In this document: positions 5,184 through 5,290 of the stretch, piece after piece
Numbering within the stretch: position 1 is the stretch's first letter
How the letters are laid out: every line of letters starts with the position of its first letter
NCBI GenBank assembly: GCA_021820025.1
Contig: JAKAEF010000075.1
Location: 1-5,290, forward strand
Direction: 5' to 3'
Source: a bacterium
GTDB taxonomy: Bacteria > Patescibacteriota > Microgenomatia > Levybacterales > UBA12049
DNA: 5,290 nt
Translations under genes and position numbers: made by a program
Notes under the pieces: model-generated
The model's input: only the letters and a program-made list of their open reading frames with translations
What the model was told of the DNA's origin: nothing
Database searches by the model: none

Positions 5184-5290
5184 ATGTCGGATAAAAGGCA
5201 ATTAAATCCTCAACAAGTTGAAGCAGTCACGTATGGCAATGGTCCGTTACTTATTATTGCCGGAGCAGGAACCGGAAACACAACCGTTAT
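5184..5290 (+). CDS. UvrD/PcrA/Rep family helicase, N-terminus only (cut by the right edge)
   Basis: The first 35 codons are visible. LNPQQVEAV (residues 7-15) is the Q motif of superfamily 1A helicases, and GPLLIIAGAGTG (20-31) leads into the Walker A motif. These ATP-driven 3'-5' DNA helicases act in repair and replication restart. UvrD, PcrA, Rep or a fused nuclease form (AddA/RecB-like, common in CPR) cannot be told apart from this fragment. The invariant Walker A Lys is Asn (AAC, 5277-5279), so the motif reads GAGTGNTT rather than GAGTGKTT. Either this copy cannot hydrolyse ATP normally or a single base is wrong. The ATG directly precedes the usual helicase N-terminus, and no better start is visible. 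Confidence 0.88.
   Translation, partial: MSDKRQLNPQQVEAVTYGNGPLLIIAGAGTGNTTV

Noticed and set aside
1..5290. UGA-recoded genetic code, CRISPR array, tRNA/rRNA gene or mobile element
   Set aside because: No in-frame TGA occurs in any gene, and there are no direct repeats with spacers, no cloverleaf or rRNA-like sequence, and no transposase or terminal inverted repeats.

Overview
The window is AT-rich, densely coding bacterial DNA with one clear biosynthetic gene (glutamine synthetase) and several small or minimal proteins. The domain content suggests a Candidate Phyla Radiation (Patescibacteria) genome, perhaps Microgenomates-like: a short RmuC, a membrane-anchored cupredoxin with a DPHPxH motif, a stand-alone FNR-type reductase and a UvrD-family helicase. 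This placement is inferred from gene style and AT content, not from a marker gene. All six visible stop codons are TAA and no in-frame TGA occurs, which argues against the UGA=Gly code of Gracilibacteria/Absconditabacteria.

Layout, left to right: (1) the first 29 codons of an unidentified gene running leftwards off the edge (1-89, minus). (2) An intergenic region (90-364) with a near-consensus promoter and a short leader for glnA. (3) glnA (365-1837, plus). (4) A convergent coiled-coil/two-helix membrane protein of unknown function (1853-2236, minus). (5) rmuC (2278-3261, plus), divergent from it across only 41 nt. (6) An unidentified 208-residue protein (3308-3934, plus) with a sigma region 4-like segment. 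(7) An FNR-type oxidoreductase (3931-4668, minus) whose stop codon shares TTAA with the previous gene. (8) A divergent membrane-anchored cupredoxin-like protein (4736-5143, plus). (9) The first 35 codons of a UvrD/PcrA-type helicase (5184 to the right edge), with Asn where the Walker A Lys belongs.

The most striking feature is the start architecture. For five genes (start codons at 2236 minus, 2278, 3308, 4668 minus, 4736) a TATAAT-like -10 hexamer ends exactly 6 nt before the ATG. This places the predicted transcription start on the A of the start codon and leaves no room for a Shine-Dalgarno site. The left-edge gene would have a leader of about 5 nt. Only glnA has a classical promoter, a leader of about 53 nt and an AGGA ribosome-binding site. 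The region therefore looks largely leaderless, with translational leader control kept for glnA.

Functionally, glnA assimilates ammonium. RmuC and the helicase belong to DNA maintenance. The reductase and cupredoxin are divergently transcribed from promoters that appear to share one palindromic -35 element (TTGCAA), so they may be co-expressed and redox-related. No mobile element, CRISPR array, tRNA or rRNA is visible. I see no convincing multi-gene novel system. The best novelty candidates are the leaderless layout, the shared -35 element, the cupredoxin with replaced copper ligands, and the sigma-like orphan protein.
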